Origin: Chryseobacterium sp. CY350
GTDB taxonomy: Bacteria; Bacteroidota; Bacteroidia; Flavobacteriales; Weeksellaceae
Direction: 5' to 3'
Assembly: GCF_027945075.1 (NCBI RefSeq)
Contig: NZ_CP116034.1
Span: 1,426,001-1,490,000, forward strand
Length of the DNA: 64,000 nucleotides
Positions 1 through 10,528 of the stretch are shown piece by piece. Made by a program: the position numbers and the translations under genes. Positions within the stretch are counted from its first letter, which is position 1. Each line of letters opens with the position of its first letter. Under the pieces are notes generated by a model. It saw nothing but the letters and a program-made list of their open reading frames with translations. It ran no database searches and was not told the origin of the DNA.

Positions 1-2
1 AA

Positions 3-3000
3 ATCTTCGTAGAAGAGTTTAAAAACCTTTATAAATATTACAGAAATACTTTTTTCGCGCGCTTTCATTTTACCGAAAACTATCTGTATATGGTTTTCCA
101 GTTGTCTGAAAGTACGTCTGATATCAAGGCTTTCAAATGGCTGATTAAGGAAGATCTGTTGGTTTATGTAGACTCCAGAAGTGCTTCGGAGGTGACATAT
201 CCGCCGCAGCACGGTTTTGCATGGACAAAAGCAACGAGAGATATGCAGCGTAGTGGAAAATTTCCGCACGTTTCTCTGGCAGATAAAGTTTTTGTGGAAT
301 CGATCGGTGGCGACATTACGATAAAAATCGAAGACAATACCGATACCGGGAAAGGAATTTATTCCGAAGATGTTATTCATAAAGATCAGAATCTCGATGA
401 TGCTGAGATTCACTTCTGCGACCTTGATAATTTAGTTTTATTTAAAATTAAACCTTATCAGGAAACGGAGCGGTATTTTATTTATAATCATAAAGAAAAG
501 GTTGTTTCGAGGGTCGATACTTTAAGACATTCGGCAGTTTTGCTGCCGGAAAATCAAGGTGTTTTGTTCTCGAACGGTTATGCGTTGCAGACGGGCGGTT
601 TAAAGGTGATTTCTCAGGATTCAAATCGACTTCATTATCTGAAGACGATCTCTGAACCGAACGGTGAAAATTTTATGTATGTTTTTTATGATGATAAAAC
701 GAATAATTATCAGCTGATTTCATACAATATCATCACGCAAACCATCGAAACACCGATTCGTTGCAGCGGATATTCAATTTTAAATGATGGAAAACTCATT
801 TATTTACGAGAAAGTGTTGAAACTACGAAACATCATTTAGCTCAGATCTGGCAGACGCCGTACGCAAAGGAACTGTTACACAATACCGAAAAATCAGACA
901 CGCTGATTTACAAAATCGGGAATAAAGATATCGTGCGCGTAATGGCGGAAAGTCAGGAGTTGATCACTTTGCTGAACAAGGAAGATTCCTACAGTGGATT
1001 GTATGATGATATCGTCAAACTTTCGACGACGATTTTAGATGCTTATTATTTCCTCGGTGATGATGAGGTTGAGAATCTAGATCGGCCTTTAAAAGAAATC
1101 AGAAGCATCGCCCACTCGGCGATCAATGAGTTTGAAAAAGTAGTTGAACAGAAAAAAAATACAGCAGAAGCCGTTGAGAAAATCAAAATTGCCTGTGGAA
1201 AAATTCTGGATGATACGAAACGGATTCATTATTCTGAACTGACGGATTACATCGATATACTTTCGCAAATCAGGGCGTTGCGTGGTGAAATTACAGGAGC
1301 AAGAGATCTGAAATATGTGGATTTGAAAATTCTTGATGCTTTAGATCAGTCATTGGCTGCAAGATCAGAAGAGCTTTCCAACGCCTGTGTGAATTTTCTG
1401 TTGCAGGAAAATTCTCTGTCACCTTACGAAACCAGAGCTCAGTCAATTTCTGAAAATATAATCAATCTGCAGAAAGCAATCGACGCCAAAACCATTGAAG
1501 AAGAAATCACCAATTTATCTTCGCAGCTCGAACTTTTGGTGGATATTGTTAATAATTTAAAAATCGAAGATACTTCGCAATCGACGCAGATTATTGAAAA
1601 TATTTCGGTGATTTTTGCAAGATTAAATCAGGAAAGATTAGAACTTTCAAAAAGGAAGAGAGAAATTTCCGGTAAAGAACTGTCTGCTGATTTTCAGGCA
1701 CAAATGACTCTGTTTGATCAGTCGGTGATTAATTTTCTCGAGCTTTCTCAGACTCCCGAAAAATGTGATGAATATCTCACCAAACTTTCTATTCAGCTGG
1801 AAGAAATGGAAAGGAAATTCATTGATTTTGATGAGTTTATCCAGAAAATCGGCGAAAAAAGGGAAGAAGCCTATAATCATTTTCAAAACAAAAGAGTTCA
1901 GTTAACAGAATCCCGTAACAAGAGAACGCAGAATTTGTATGATTCTGCAAAAAGGATTTTACAGTCTGTAAAAACAAAAACCGAATCTTTCGATGCTGAA
2001 AATGAGATCAACGGATATTTTGCGACCGATTTGATGGTTGAGAAAGTACGTGATATTTCCCGACAGCTGATGGAAATGGAAGATTCTGCCAAGGCGGAAG
2101 AAATTCAGACTTTGTTGAAAACCTCGCAGCAGGAAGCAGTCCGAAAACTCAAAGATAAAAAAGAAATTTACGCAGACGGCGACAATGTGATTGCTTTGGG
2201 TGATTATAAATTTGCCGTGAACCGTCAGAAATTAGATCTCACTTTAGTGCTTAGAAATGCTCAGTATTATTACCATTTAACCGGAACCGGATTTTATGAG
2301 CCTCTGAATTTTGATGCTATTGCAGATTATAAAGACGTCTGGAATCAGGAATATATTTCTGAAAATTCAAATGTTAAGCGTTTAGAATATTTAGCATGGA
2401 ATGTTTTTTCGCGGAATAAAAATATCCATACTGAAGAACAAAACCGTAATGCGATTCAGCAGTTTATGACTGAGCATTTTGGTGAAGGTTTGGTGAAAGG
2501 GATTCATGATGAAGATGCGTTGACTATTGTTTCAAAACTTCAGCAGATGCACAATGAACTGGGATTGATGCAGTTTACGCCTTCTGAAAGAGCATTGGCG
2601 CAGCTGTTCTGGTACTATTTGAATCAGGAAAGAAAAGAATATTATCAGAAACAGTTTGAAGCGGCCAATTTAATTTCAAAATCTTTTGTAACAGATAAAG
2701 GCTTTCAATATCTGAAAGACGAACTGTCGAATGAAATTAAATCTTTTGCCAAAACCCATCATCTTTTTGCTGAGGTTAATGATTTCAATGCTGCCATTTA
2801 TTTAAAAAAAGAAAATAAATCAGCATTTATAGTTTCTGAAAAGGCATCTTCTCTTTACGAATCATTCTTGAAAAATTTAAAAGAAAAAGGAAAAGATCTT
2901 GAGTTCACCGATCAGCTGAATGCGTTGAAAAATTATCCTTCAGCCTGCTTTTCAATTGCTGAAAGTGCTTTGAATGCGTTCTTAATCAATTCAGAACTGA

Positions 3001-4481
3001 ATTTTGAGGATGATATTAAAAAAGAAGCCGCCGTGTTTTTTGCAACACAGCAATTTAACGCTGACAATATTCTGCATGTCACTTACGAAGCGGATTTAAA
3101 AGGTTTAAAATCATTGGAAAAAGACCTGGATTATCATTTGAATTATTATGAATTCAATTTCCGTTTATCCAATTTCAGTGAAGTGGTTGTTCCAAAATAC
3201 AGACAGTTGCAGGAGTTGAAAGCAAAATGGGTGAATGATAAAAAGAAAAGTCTGAAAATTGATACGTTCAAATCTCAGGTTCTGAGCTCATTCGTAAGAA
3301 ATAAATTGATCAGCGACGTCTATTTCCCTTTGATCGGAGCGAATTTGGCCAAACAATTAGGAACTGTAGGAAACGACAAACGTACCGACAGAATGGGAAT
3401 GTTGCTTCTTGTTTCGCCGCCAGGTTACGGAAAAACCACTTTGATGGAATATATGGCCGACCGTATGGGATTGGTTTTTATGAAAATAAATGGTCCGTCA
3501 ATCGGGCACGATATCGTCTCTACAGATCCGAATGAAGCAAAAAATGCCGGAGCAAAACAGGAACTGGAAAAATTGAATTTAGCTCTGGAAATGGGTGATA
3601 ATGTGATGTTGTACCTCGATGATATTCAGCATTGTAATCCTGAATTTTTGCAGAAGTTCATTTCTTTAGCTGACGGACAGAGAAAAATTGAAGGAATTTA
3701 CAACGGCGAAAGCAAAACCTATGATTTAAGATCAAAACGTTTCTGTCTCGTTATGGCAGGAAATCCTTATACGGAAAGTGGCGAGAAATTCAAAATCCCG
3801 GATATGTTGGCCAACCGTTCCGATACTTACAATTTAGGTGAAATTTCAGGAAGCAAAACGGAATTGTTTGATTTAAGCTTAATTGAAAACGCTTTGATGT
3901 CCAACGATTATCTCACGAGACTCACCAATCAGGGAATGGAAAATCTGTACAGTTTATACAAAAGCATTCAGACCAATTCTCCAAATGTTGATCTGGCCGG
4001 AAATTTCAGTTCAAATGAAATTTCAGACTTCAGAAAGGTGTTGGGAAATACTTTAAAAGTAAGAGATATTGTTTTAAAAGTCAATAAGCAGTACATCGCT
4101 TCCGCCGCAATGGCTGATGATTACAGAAATGAACCTTCGTTCAAACTTCAGGGTTCTTACCGGAATATGAATAAGCTGATTTCGCAGATTCAACCTATTT
4201 TAAAAGAAGAAGAAGTGACGCAGATTGTTTTAAATCATTACCAAAACGAATCGCAGACACTGACAACCGGAGCAGAATCGAATATGCTGAAATTAAAAGA
4301 GCTGATGAATATGATTTCCGAAGACGAAAAAAATCGGTGGGAAGAAATCAAAAATACTTTTGTCAAAAATAAAATGATAAAAGGTTTGGGAGAGAATGAC
4401 CGAATGACACAAATCGTGGCTTTGCTGGCGCAATTCAGTGAAGGTTTAAGCGGAATTGAAGATGCTTTGAAAAAAGAATGA
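3..4481 (+). CDS. DUF3686-type AAA ATPase ('DNA repair ATPase'), 5' truncated by window
   Basis: This is a very large protein (at least 1493 codons here). The reading frame stays open to the window edge, so the true start lies upstream and the first internal ATG at 90 is not the start. The middle is rich in charged heptad-like stretches (coiled coil). The C-terminal third is an AAA module with Walker A (SPPGYGKTTLMEYMA) encoded near 3412-3456, Walker B (NVMLYLDDIQH) near 3600-3635 and a sensor-1-like MAGNPYTESG near 3760. Residues such as DGQRKIEGIYNG and PDMLANRSDTYNLG are typical of the DUF3686 'ATPase involved in DNA repair' family. The repair role is a family label and has little direct proof. 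It is a single gene followed by a terminator. Confidence 0.85.
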   Translation: MFVEEFKNLYKYYRNTFFARFHFTENYLYMVFQLSESTSDIKAFKWLIKEDLLVYVDSRSASEVTYPPQHGFAWTKATRDMQRSGKFPHVSLADKVFVESIGGDITIKIEDNTDTGKGIYSEDVIHKDQNLDDAEIHFCDLDNLVLFKIKPYQETERYFIYNHKEKVVSRVDTLRHSAVLLPENQGVLFSNGYALQTGGLKVISQDSNRLHYLKTISEPNGENFMYVFYDDKTNNYQLISYNIITQTIETPIRCSGYSILNDGKLIYLRESVETTKHHLAQIWQTPYAKELLHNTEKSDTLIYKIGNKDIVRVMAESQELITLLNKEDSYSGLYDDIVKLSTTILDAYYFLGDDEVENLDRPLKEIRSIAHSAINEFEKVVEQKKNTAEAVEKIKIACGKILDDTKRIHYSELTDYIDILSQIRALRGEITGARDLKYVDLKILDALDQSLAARSEELSNACVNFLLQENSLSPYETRAQSISENIINLQKAIDAKTIEEEITNLSSQLELLVDIVNNLKIEDTSQSTQIIENISVIFARLNQERLELSKRKREISGKELSADFQAQMTLFDQSVINFLELSQTPEKCDEYLTKLSIQLEEMERKFIDFDEFIQKIGEKREEAYNHFQNKRVQLTESRNKRTQNLYDSAKRILQSVKTKTESFDAENEINGYFATDLMVEKVRDISRQLMEMEDSAKAEEIQTLLKTSQQEAVRKLKDKKEIYADGDNVIALGDYKFAVNRQKLDLTLVLRNAQYYYHLTGTGFYEPLNFDAIADYKDVWNQEYISENSNVKRLEYLAWNVFSRNKNIHTEEQNRNAIQQFMTEHFGEGLVKGIHDEDALTIVSKLQQMHNELGLMQFTPSERALAQLFWYYLNQERKEYYQKQFEAANLISKSFVTDKGFQYLKDELSNEIKSFAKTHHLFAEVNDFNAAIYLKKENKSAFIVSEKASSLYESFLKNLKEKGKDLEFTDQLNALKNYPSACFSIAESALNAFLINSELNFEDDIKKEAAVFFATQQFNADNILHVTYEADLKGLKSLEKDLDYHLNYYEFNFRLSNFSEVVVPKYRQLQELKAKWVNDKKKSLKIDTFKSQVLSSFVRNKLISDVYFPLIGANLAKQLGTVGNDKRTDRMGMLLLVSPPGYGKTTLMEYMADRMGLVFMKINGPSIGHDIVSTDPNEAKNAGAKQELEKLNLALEMGDNVMLYLDDIQHCNPEFLQKFISLADGQRKIEGIYNGESKTYDLRSKRFCLVMAGNPYTESGEKFKIPDMLANRSDTYNLGEISGSKTELFDLSLIENALMSNDYLTRLTNQGMENLYSLYKSIQTNSPNVDLAGNFSSNEISDFRKVLGNTLKVRDIVLKVNKQYIASAAMADDYRNEPSFKLQGSYRNMNKLISQIQPILKEEEVTQIVLNHYQNESQTLTTGAESNMLKLKELMNMISEDEKNRWEEIKNTFVKNKMIKGLGENDRMTQIVALLAQFSEGLSGIEDALKKE

Positions 4482-4501
4482 TTCTTACTTTAAAATAATA
4501 G

Positions 4502-4531
4502 AAATGCTGCAGAAATTGCAGCATTTTTTTT
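4502..4531 (+). terminator. Rho-independent terminator after the DUF3686 ATPase
   Basis: A 10-bp perfect stem, AAATGCTGCA / TGCAGCATTT, with a short AT loop is followed by a run of T. It lies 21 nt after the stop codon of the ATPase. Confidence 0.85.
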
Positions 4532-4617
4532 ACTTCGCCATCAAATTATTATCTTCAAGATTAAAGTTTTGCAGGCTTAAAGTTGTGAAATTCCATCACA
4601 TATAAATATCAAACTTT

Positions 4618-6642
4618 TTAATTTTTCACAAAATTACCGTCGCTGCTGATAAACATCTCGTTAGATTCTTCAGCTACAATTTTTAGAAAACGGTCATAAT
4701 GTTTCAGCACATCGCTGATGAGTTCGTTCTTGGTAAAATACTGCACATCATATCCTTCACGAGAATCTCCAAAATATGTTTTTGGAAAATAAGTTAAATT
4801 ACTTTCCAAATTGGGCAGATTGTCGTCGTTGACCATATATTCTGAAACAATTCTTTTTTGACTCATCACACCATAAACAAAATTGTTGACAACATCGTGA
4901 TGAATCTCTAAATTGATATGTGAAGAATCCGGAATATGTTTTATTTCTGCAGTAATTCCGTTCAATGCAAATTCTTCTTTTAATTCAGTAAAAGCAGTGA
5001 ATACCTGCCCTTCTATGAATTCCTCTACAGATTCTTTAGTTTTGTAGGAGACTATTTTTTTCAGACGCTGTTTCCAAAATTCGCCCGACCACGGCACGGT
5101 AGAAACAGATAATCCTTTTTCATAATAGCTGTAATCGATAACGAGGGCTTTCATTAGAGAAACAACGAATAAAATCATGATGATGGCAAACGGAAGAGCA
5201 GTAATGAGCGTCATGGTTTGCAATGCTTCTAGGCCGCCTGCTTTGAGGAGCATCAGAGCTAAAGTTGCCAACAAAACTCCCCAGAATATTGTCTGAATTT
5301 TGGGAGATTTTGTAGAATTTTTAGATGAGATACTATCCATCACCAGCATTCCCGAATCTGCAGAAGTGACAAAAAAGATCATTATGACCAGCAAAACAAT
5401 GAAACTCAAAATTTCAGACAAAGGTAAATAGTCTAAAAAGCGAAACATAAGCGCATCCGGATCAGAAACCAGGGCACTCAACGCTCCGTTTGCAACATTA
5501 AAATCAATCCAAATGGCACTGTTTCCAAAAACTGACATCCAAATAAAATTGAAAAGCGTGGGAATAATTAATACTGCTGCGATAAATTCCCTTATACTTC
5601 TGCCTTTTGAAATTTTTGCAATAAAAAGTCCCACAAACGGCGACCAGGAGATCCACCATGCCCAGTAAAGAATAGTCCAATTGTAAAACCACGGCAGTGT
5701 CTTTTCCTCATAAACGTGTGTATTGAAAGTGAGATCGAAAAAATTATTGATGTAATTACCGAGACCATACGTAAAACTTCCGATAAGATAAACCGTAGGA
5801 CCCAACGTTAAAACAAACAGGAGCAATATGATCACAACGACCACGTTGATATTACTTAAAATTTTAACCCCTTTATTAACCCCGGACGTTGCGGAAATCA
5901 CAGCAAAAGAAACGAGCACCACGACAATTATTACCTGATACATAAAACCTGTCTCCGGTAAAATATTCAGAGTTTCCAGTCCGGAATTTATCTGAACAAC
6001 TCCGAAACCTAATGTTGTGGTAATACCAAAAAATGTACTGCACAAGGCAAAAATATCAATAACATCTCCCCATTTCCCGGTAATTTTATCTTTTAGTAAC
6101 GGATAAAGGCAACTTCTGAGCGACAGAGGAAGACGATAACGATAGGCAAAATAAGCCAGACAGAGGCCGACAAGTCCGTAGATTGCCCACGCATGGATTC
6201 CCCAATGAAAAAATGTATATAGCTGTGCATTTTTTGCCCTGCTTATGATATGACTCTCTGAAAAAGCATCTGTAGAATAGTGTTGCATAGGTTCTGCAAC
6301 GCTGAAATACATCAAACCAATCCCCATTCCGGCAGCAAACAACATTGAGATCCACGAAAAAAAGGAATGTTCTGGTCGGCTGTCATTAGATCCCAATCTT
6401 ATTTTTCCGAATTTGCTAAACATCAGAAAAACAAGAAAAATCACAAAAATTGTAACGCACCATACATAAACCCAATTTAAGTTGACAAAAATAAAATTCT
6501 TCACCTCATTAAGCACAGAATTAATTGTAGAAGGAAACAAAACTGAAAACAAGCACACGCTTATAATGAAAATAAGGCTGGGAATTGTAACTCCTTTATC
6601 GAATGTAAATTTAAATCTTGATACTTGTTTTGGTGCATTCAT
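4618..6642 (-). CDS. betT: BCCT family betaine/choline/carnitine transporter, BetT-like
   Basis: This 674-residue inner-membrane protein matches E. coli BetT (677 residues) in length. It has about 12 membrane segments followed by a roughly 170-residue hydrophilic C-terminal domain, the layout of the high-affinity choline transporter subgroup. BCCT signatures are clear: the glycine-rich GMGIGLMYFSVAEP segment near residue 105 and the tryptophan-rich YWAWWISWSPFVGLFIA segment near residue 330. It probably takes up quaternary-amine osmolytes by ion or proton symport. The exact substrate (choline, betaine or carnitine) cannot be read from sequence. It is transcribed divergently from nhaA across a 273-bp spacer, so two ion/osmotic-homeostasis genes share an upstream region. 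Confidence 0.85.
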   Translation of the reverse strand: MNAPKQVSRFKFTFDKGVTIPSLIFIISVCLFSVLFPSTINSVLNEVKNFIFVNLNWVYVWCVTIFVIFLVFLMFSKFGKIRLGSNDSRPEHSFFSWISMLFAAGMGIGLMYFSVAEPMQHYSTDAFSESHIISRAKNAQLYTFFHWGIHAWAIYGLVGLCLAYFAYRYRLPLSLRSCLYPLLKDKITGKWGDVIDIFALCSTFFGITTTLGFGVVQINSGLETLNILPETGFMYQVIIVVVLVSFAVISATSGVNKGVKILSNINVVVVIILLLFVLTLGPTVYLIGSFTYGLGNYINNFFDLTFNTHVYEEKTLPWFYNWTILYWAWWISWSPFVGLFIAKISKGRSIREFIAAVLIIPTLFNFIWMSVFGNSAIWIDFNVANGALSALVSDPDALMFRFLDYLPLSEILSFIVLLVIMIFFVTSADSGMLVMDSISSKNSTKSPKIQTIFWGVLLATLALMLLKAGGLEALQTMTLITALPFAIIMILFVVSLMKALVIDYSYYEKGLSVSTVPWSGEFWKQRLKKIVSYKTKESVEEFIEGQVFTAFTELKEEFALNGITAEIKHIPDSSHINLEIHHDVVNNFVYGVMSQKRIVSEYMVNDDNLPNLESNLTYFPKTYFGDSREGYDVQYFTKNELISDVLKHYDRFLKIVAEESNEMFISSDGNFVKN

Positions 6643-6888
6643 AATGATCGTTTACTATCAAATATACAGTTTTTAGGCAGAGAAAAGAACAAATATGATT
6701 GCTTTGTGACGTTACCAATAGATTTATTTAAAAATATATTATTAAATTTAAAAGTAAAAATTAAAAATCGACACAATTCTTAAACTACGTCTGGAAAGAT
6801 TTACTTGTTTAAACTGATAATAATGATGTGAATATAAATTATTCTAAAAACAAGGGATTTTTGAGGCAACTAATAGTTTAATGATTCA

Positions 6889-6896
6889 TAAATTTG
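6889..6896 (+). promoter_or_regulatory. Candidate -7 promoter element of nhaA
   Basis: TAAATTTG matches the Bacteroidetes -7 consensus TAnnTTTG and sits 19 nt upstream of the nhaA start. A TTTG about 25 nt further upstream could act as the -33 element, although the spacing is on the long side. Confidence 0.5.
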
Positions 6897-6915
6897 TATT
6901 TTCTATTGATAAACT

Positions 6916-8241
6916 ATGATCTACAATTACAAAAATAAACCCATCGACAAAATAACGCAGCCCGTGCAAAGATTCATACAGCAGGAAAAATCTGGCGGAC
7001 TGCTTTTGGGAATCAGTGTTATACTGGCGTTAATTCTTGCTAATATTCCACTTTCTGAAGGATATCACCATTTATTAGAACAAAAATTTGGCTTTAAGTG
7101 GAATGATCGTGTTTTCTTTGATTTCACAATTCATCACTGGATTAATGATGGTTTAATGTCGATTTTCTTTTTTGTAGTCGGTCTTGAGCTGAAACGGGAA
7201 ATTATTGGAGGTGAACTTTCTAATCCGCGAAAAGCAATTCTGCCAATTATTGCGGCTGTTGGCGGAATGGTAATGCCTGCATTGATTTTCCTGATCCTGA
7301 ATCCTTCCGGAGAAACCCAAAAGGGATGGGGAATTCCTATGGCAACGGACATTGCCTTTGCTTTGGGAGTTCTTTTTCTTCTGGGTAAAAAAATTCCTCT
7401 TCCGCTAAAGGTTTTTTTAACGGCACTGGCAATTGTAGATGATTTGGGAGCAGTTTTGGTTATCGCTTTTTTTTACACTTCGAATATCGAAATGACCTAT
7501 TTATGGACTGGTCTATTAATCTTAGCGATTATGTATTTGGGAAATAAAATGGGTGTAAGATCGATCTTTTTCTACGCATTTCTCGGCATCATCGGTGTCT
7601 GGACATGTTTTGTGATTTCCGGAGTACATGCCACGATTGCCGCCGTTTTAGCTGCGTTTACGATACCAGCAGATGTTAAGATTAAAGAAACTGTTTTTAT
7701 TGCAAAAATAAACTCTTACCTCACCATTTTTAAAAATATTGATCCTGACGAAAATACACCAACGCTTACCAATGATCAGTTGCACATTCTTGAAGAGATC
7801 AACGAAACCACTATTGCGGCTACGCCTCCGTTGCAGAGATTGGAAAATGCAATGCACCCAATTGTCACCTTTGTCATCATTCCCATATTTGCTATAGCCA
7901 ATGCCGGAGTTTCTTTAGATATTGATTTTGACAGTCTTTTTAATACCAATGTGGCGATCGGTGTGGCACTTGGTCTTCTGATTGGTAAGGTTTTGGGAGT
8001 GGTAGGTTTCACATGGATTTCTGTAAAATTAAAACTAGCCTCTTTACCCGCCGGTATGAATAACCGAAATCTATTAGGTTTGGGCTTTTTGGCTTCGATA
8101 GGATTCACTATGTCTCTGTTTATCACCTCGCTGGCATTTAGCCATGAAGAATATCAGACTCAGGCAAAAATTGGTATCTTCGCTGCATCTTTGGTCGGAG
8201 GGATCATAGGATATATGATCCTGAACAAGAAACCAAAGTAA
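6916..8241 (+). CDS. nhaA: Na+/H+ antiporter NhaA
   Basis: This 441-residue polytopic membrane protein has the NhaA hallmarks: FFVVGLELKREIIGGEL near residue 84, GIPMATDIAFALGVL near residue 140, and the ion-binding double aspartate in LAIVDDLGAVL near residue 176, equivalent to D163/D164 of E. coli. It exchanges cytoplasmic Na+ for periplasmic H+ in alkaline or saline conditions. It is longer than E. coli NhaA (388) because of a hydrophilic insert around residues 260-305, a difference common in Bacteroidetes. The DUF389 gene starts 9 nt downstream, so the two are probably co-transcribed. Confidence 0.93.
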   Translation: MIYNYKNKPIDKITQPVQRFIQQEKSGGLLLGISVILALILANIPLSEGYHHLLEQKFGFKWNDRVFFDFTIHHWINDGLMSIFFFVVGLELKREIIGGELSNPRKAILPIIAAVGGMVMPALIFLILNPSGETQKGWGIPMATDIAFALGVLFLLGKKIPLPLKVFLTALAIVDDLGAVLVIAFFYTSNIEMTYLWTGLLILAIMYLGNKMGVRSIFFYAFLGIIGVWTCFVISGVHATIAAVLAAFTIPADVKIKETVFIAKINSYLTIFKNIDPDENTPTLTNDQLHILEEINETTIAATPPLQRLENAMHPIVTFVIIPIFAIANAGVSLDIDFDSLFNTNVAIGVALGLLIGKVLGVVGFTWISVKLKLASLPAGMNNRNLLGLGFLASIGFTMSLFITSLAFSHEEYQTQAKIGIFAASLVGGIIGYMILNKKPK

Positions 8242-8250
8242 CAGAAACTG

Positions 8251-9540
8251 ATGAGAAACATTTTTAATTTCATAAATCTTCACAACGGCGAGGAAAAGAA
8301 AGATAAGGTTCTGGATGATGTGATGGCCAACATATCTTTTAGAGGATCAAACCTCTGGATTTTGGCCTGCGCCATTTTTATCGCATCTATTGGTCTGAAT
8401 GTCAATTCGACAGCAGTAATCATAGGAGCCATGCTTATTTCGCCATTGATGGGACCTATTGTGGGAGCAGGATTTGCTTTGGGAACGTACAATTTTCCAC
8501 TTCTAAAAAAGTCGTTTAAAAATCTATTGATCGCCACCGTGGTCAGTTTATTGGTTTCGGCATTTTACTTTTACATCAGTCCGTTTAAAGATGTACAGTC
8601 GGAACTTTTAGCTAGAACGGCACCCAATATTTATGATGTCCTGATTGCTTTTTTTGGAGGATTGGTAGGTGTTATCGCCATAACAAGAGTCGAAAAAGGA
8701 AATCCGATCCCCGGCGTTGCCATCGCAACTGCGCTTATGCCGCCGTTGTGTACAGCAGGTTTTGGCTTGGCAACTTTTAACTTTTCGTTTTTTTTTGGAG
8801 CCTTTTATTTATATACAATCAATTGTTTTTTTATCTGCATTGCTACGTTTTTGGTCGTAAAATATTTAAATTATCCTTCCTCTATTGTAGACAGCAAATA
8901 CGAAAAAAGAATCAGATACAGTATATCATTTCTCATCATTATTATGATTGTTCCAAGCTCATATCTGGCGTACAATTTATTTAATGAAAAGAAATTTACC
9001 AAGACCGCAGAGTCTTTCCTTCAAAAAGAATTTGAGAAAAAAGGATATACATTAATTTACAAAAAATTAAATTACAGTACAGATCCTAAAACAATTGATG
9101 TTGCATTTTTAAATAAAAAATTTACTCCGGGCGAGATCGAATCTTTCAACAAAATGCTTATAGACAACGGCCTTTCGAATACCACTCTTACCATCAGACA
9201 AAATGATTCTGATCTAAAATCAGAAATTCTAAATGAAATTAATAAAAACAATAACAATATATCTGAAAAAGATGTAGCCATCTCAAATTTACGCTTAGAA
9301 CTGGACAGCTACAAAATCTCCGATTCTACGTTACGAAAAGAGATCCAGATTCTTTATCCGGATATTTCAAGTTTGTCTTACGGGAAAATAGAACAGTATC
9401 CCAGAACAGATAGCATGAAATTGCAATTTGTAGTCATTTATTCCGGCGAAAACATCAATCAGCTACAATTTAAAAACTGGCTGAAGAGTCGATTAAATGA
9501 AGAAAATGTAGAGATTATTAAAAATTCAGAAATTGATTAA
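8251..9540 (+). CDS. DUF389 (TIGR00341-like) membrane protein
   Basis: This 429-residue protein has an N-terminal membrane domain of about six segments with the family motif VNSTAVIIGAMLISPLMGPI (near residue 50) and a second glycine-rich repeat, IPGVAIATALMPPLCTAGF. One more membrane segment near residue 230 leads into a roughly 180-residue soluble C-terminal domain. The molecular function of DUF389 proteins is not established. Placement 9 nt after nhaA suggests a membrane or ion-stress role, but this is inference. Confidence 0.8.
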   Translation: MRNIFNFINLHNGEEKKDKVLDDVMANISFRGSNLWILACAIFIASIGLNVNSTAVIIGAMLISPLMGPIVGAGFALGTYNFPLLKKSFKNLLIATVVSLLVSAFYFYISPFKDVQSELLARTAPNIYDVLIAFFGGLVGVIAITRVEKGNPIPGVAIATALMPPLCTAGFGLATFNFSFFFGAFYLYTINCFFICIATFLVVKYLNYPSSIVDSKYEKRIRYSISFLIIIMIVPSSYLAYNLFNEKKFTKTAESFLQKEFEKKGYTLIYKKLNYSTDPKTIDVAFLNKKFTPGEIESFNKMLIDNGLSNTTLTIRQNDSDLKSEILNEINKNNNNISEKDVAISNLRLELDSYKISDSTLRKEIQILYPDISSLSYGKIEQYPRTDSMKLQFVVIYSGENINQLQFKNWLKSRLNEENVEIIKNSEID

Positions 9541-9541
9541 C

Positions 9542-9576
9542 CCTTCAGGATTGCTAAGAACAAGTGATCCTGAAGG
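9542..9576. terminator. Hairpin between convergent genes
   Basis: A perfect 10-bp stem, CCTTCAGGAT / ATCCTGAAGG, with a 15-nt loop lies directly after the DUF389 stop and before the dapB-like stop on the opposite strand. Neither side has a strong T-run, so it is only a probable bidirectional terminator. Confidence 0.55.
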
Positions 9577-9594
9577 AATATGTTTTCTGAGAGA

Positions 9595-10362
9595 TTATGA
9601 TATTTCTTTTTGAGATTCGCTAAAAAAATAAGGTCTTAGAATATCCTCAAACTTGTAAAAGCCCACCTTTTTATCTTGTAGATTTTCGGCTACAAACAAT
9701 GCTCCGCTCCCGAATGCTTCACGAGAAATTGATTCATGTACCAACCTTACAGTCTGATAAGGAAATCCGAAAATAACCTCATGTTTTCCGACGATTCCAC
9801 CAGCTCTTACCGAATTGATACTCTCGGTTTCGACATCCAGAGCCTCCGCGATTTTAATTGCAGTTCCTGAAACGCCTGTTTTAGCTTTAAAGTGTTCTTC
9901 ACTAATTTCTATATCCACATCCGGAGCAATATTTTTCAAAAGTGAAGAGGCAAAAAGCAGATAATTGACGCCTAACGTGATATTTGGAGACCAAAAAACA
10001 ACAGTTTCATTTGATAATTGCAACAGAAATTCATGTTCATTCTCCTTATAGTGCGAAATTGCTGAAACAATCGTGATTTTTCTTGTCGCAGCTTCTTTTC
10101 CATAATCATAAATACTGTATGACGAAGAAAAGTCGATGATCAGATCTACCGGATTTTCATCGAACAGATCCGCAGCAGATTTTTCTTCCAAAGAAACAAT
10201 TATACCGGGATCTTTGGTTGCTATTCCCAAATAATCTTTTGCTGTAGAGACGGTGGTGGTGGTGCTTTTCAGTACCCACTCAAGAGAATGTTTTTCATTT
10301 TGCAAAATCACATTTGCAACAGCCTTACCAGCTTTCCCAAAACCTATTAAACCTATTTTCAT
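9595..10362 (-). CDS. Dihydrodipicolinate reductase-like protein (DapB family, altered active site)
   Basis: This 255-residue protein has an N-terminal Rossmann fold (MKIGLIGFGKAGKAVANVI) and a DapB-type C-terminal domain with RAGGIVGKHEVIFG near residue 187. DapB reduces the product of DapA with NAD(P)H in lysine and meso-diaminopimelate synthesis. The catalytic signature usually written E-A-H-H-R-H-K-x-D-A-P-S-G-T-A appears here as EEHFKAKTGVSGTA: the first His, the Lys and SGTA remain, but the second His is Phe and the stretch is one residue shorter without Asp-Ala-Pro. It could be a functional divergent DapB or a paralogue acting on another substrate. Hence no gene symbol is given. Confidence 0.7.
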   Translation of the reverse strand: MKIGLIGFGKAGKAVANVILQNEKHSLEWVLKSTTTTVSTAKDYLGIATKDPGIIVSLEEKSAADLFDENPVDLIIDFSSSYSIYDYGKEAATRKITIVSAISHYKENEHEFLLQLSNETVVFWSPNITLGVNYLLFASSLLKNIAPDVDIEISEEHFKAKTGVSGTAIKIAEALDVETESINSVRAGGIVGKHEVIFGFPYQTVRLVHESISREAFGSGALFVAENLQDKKVGFYKFEDILRPYFFSESQKEIS

Positions 10363-10528
10363 ATGTATAATTTTTCAATTTTCCTTACAATGCAATTCAT
10401 TCGAATATTGTGCAACCGTAAGATACAAAAATATTATTTCTTTAAAAATATCGCTGTAAAGCAGGTTTAAAAATGATTATTTTGAATACAGGTGGTAATT
10501 TTAGTTAAATGCAATTTTACGGAGATCA

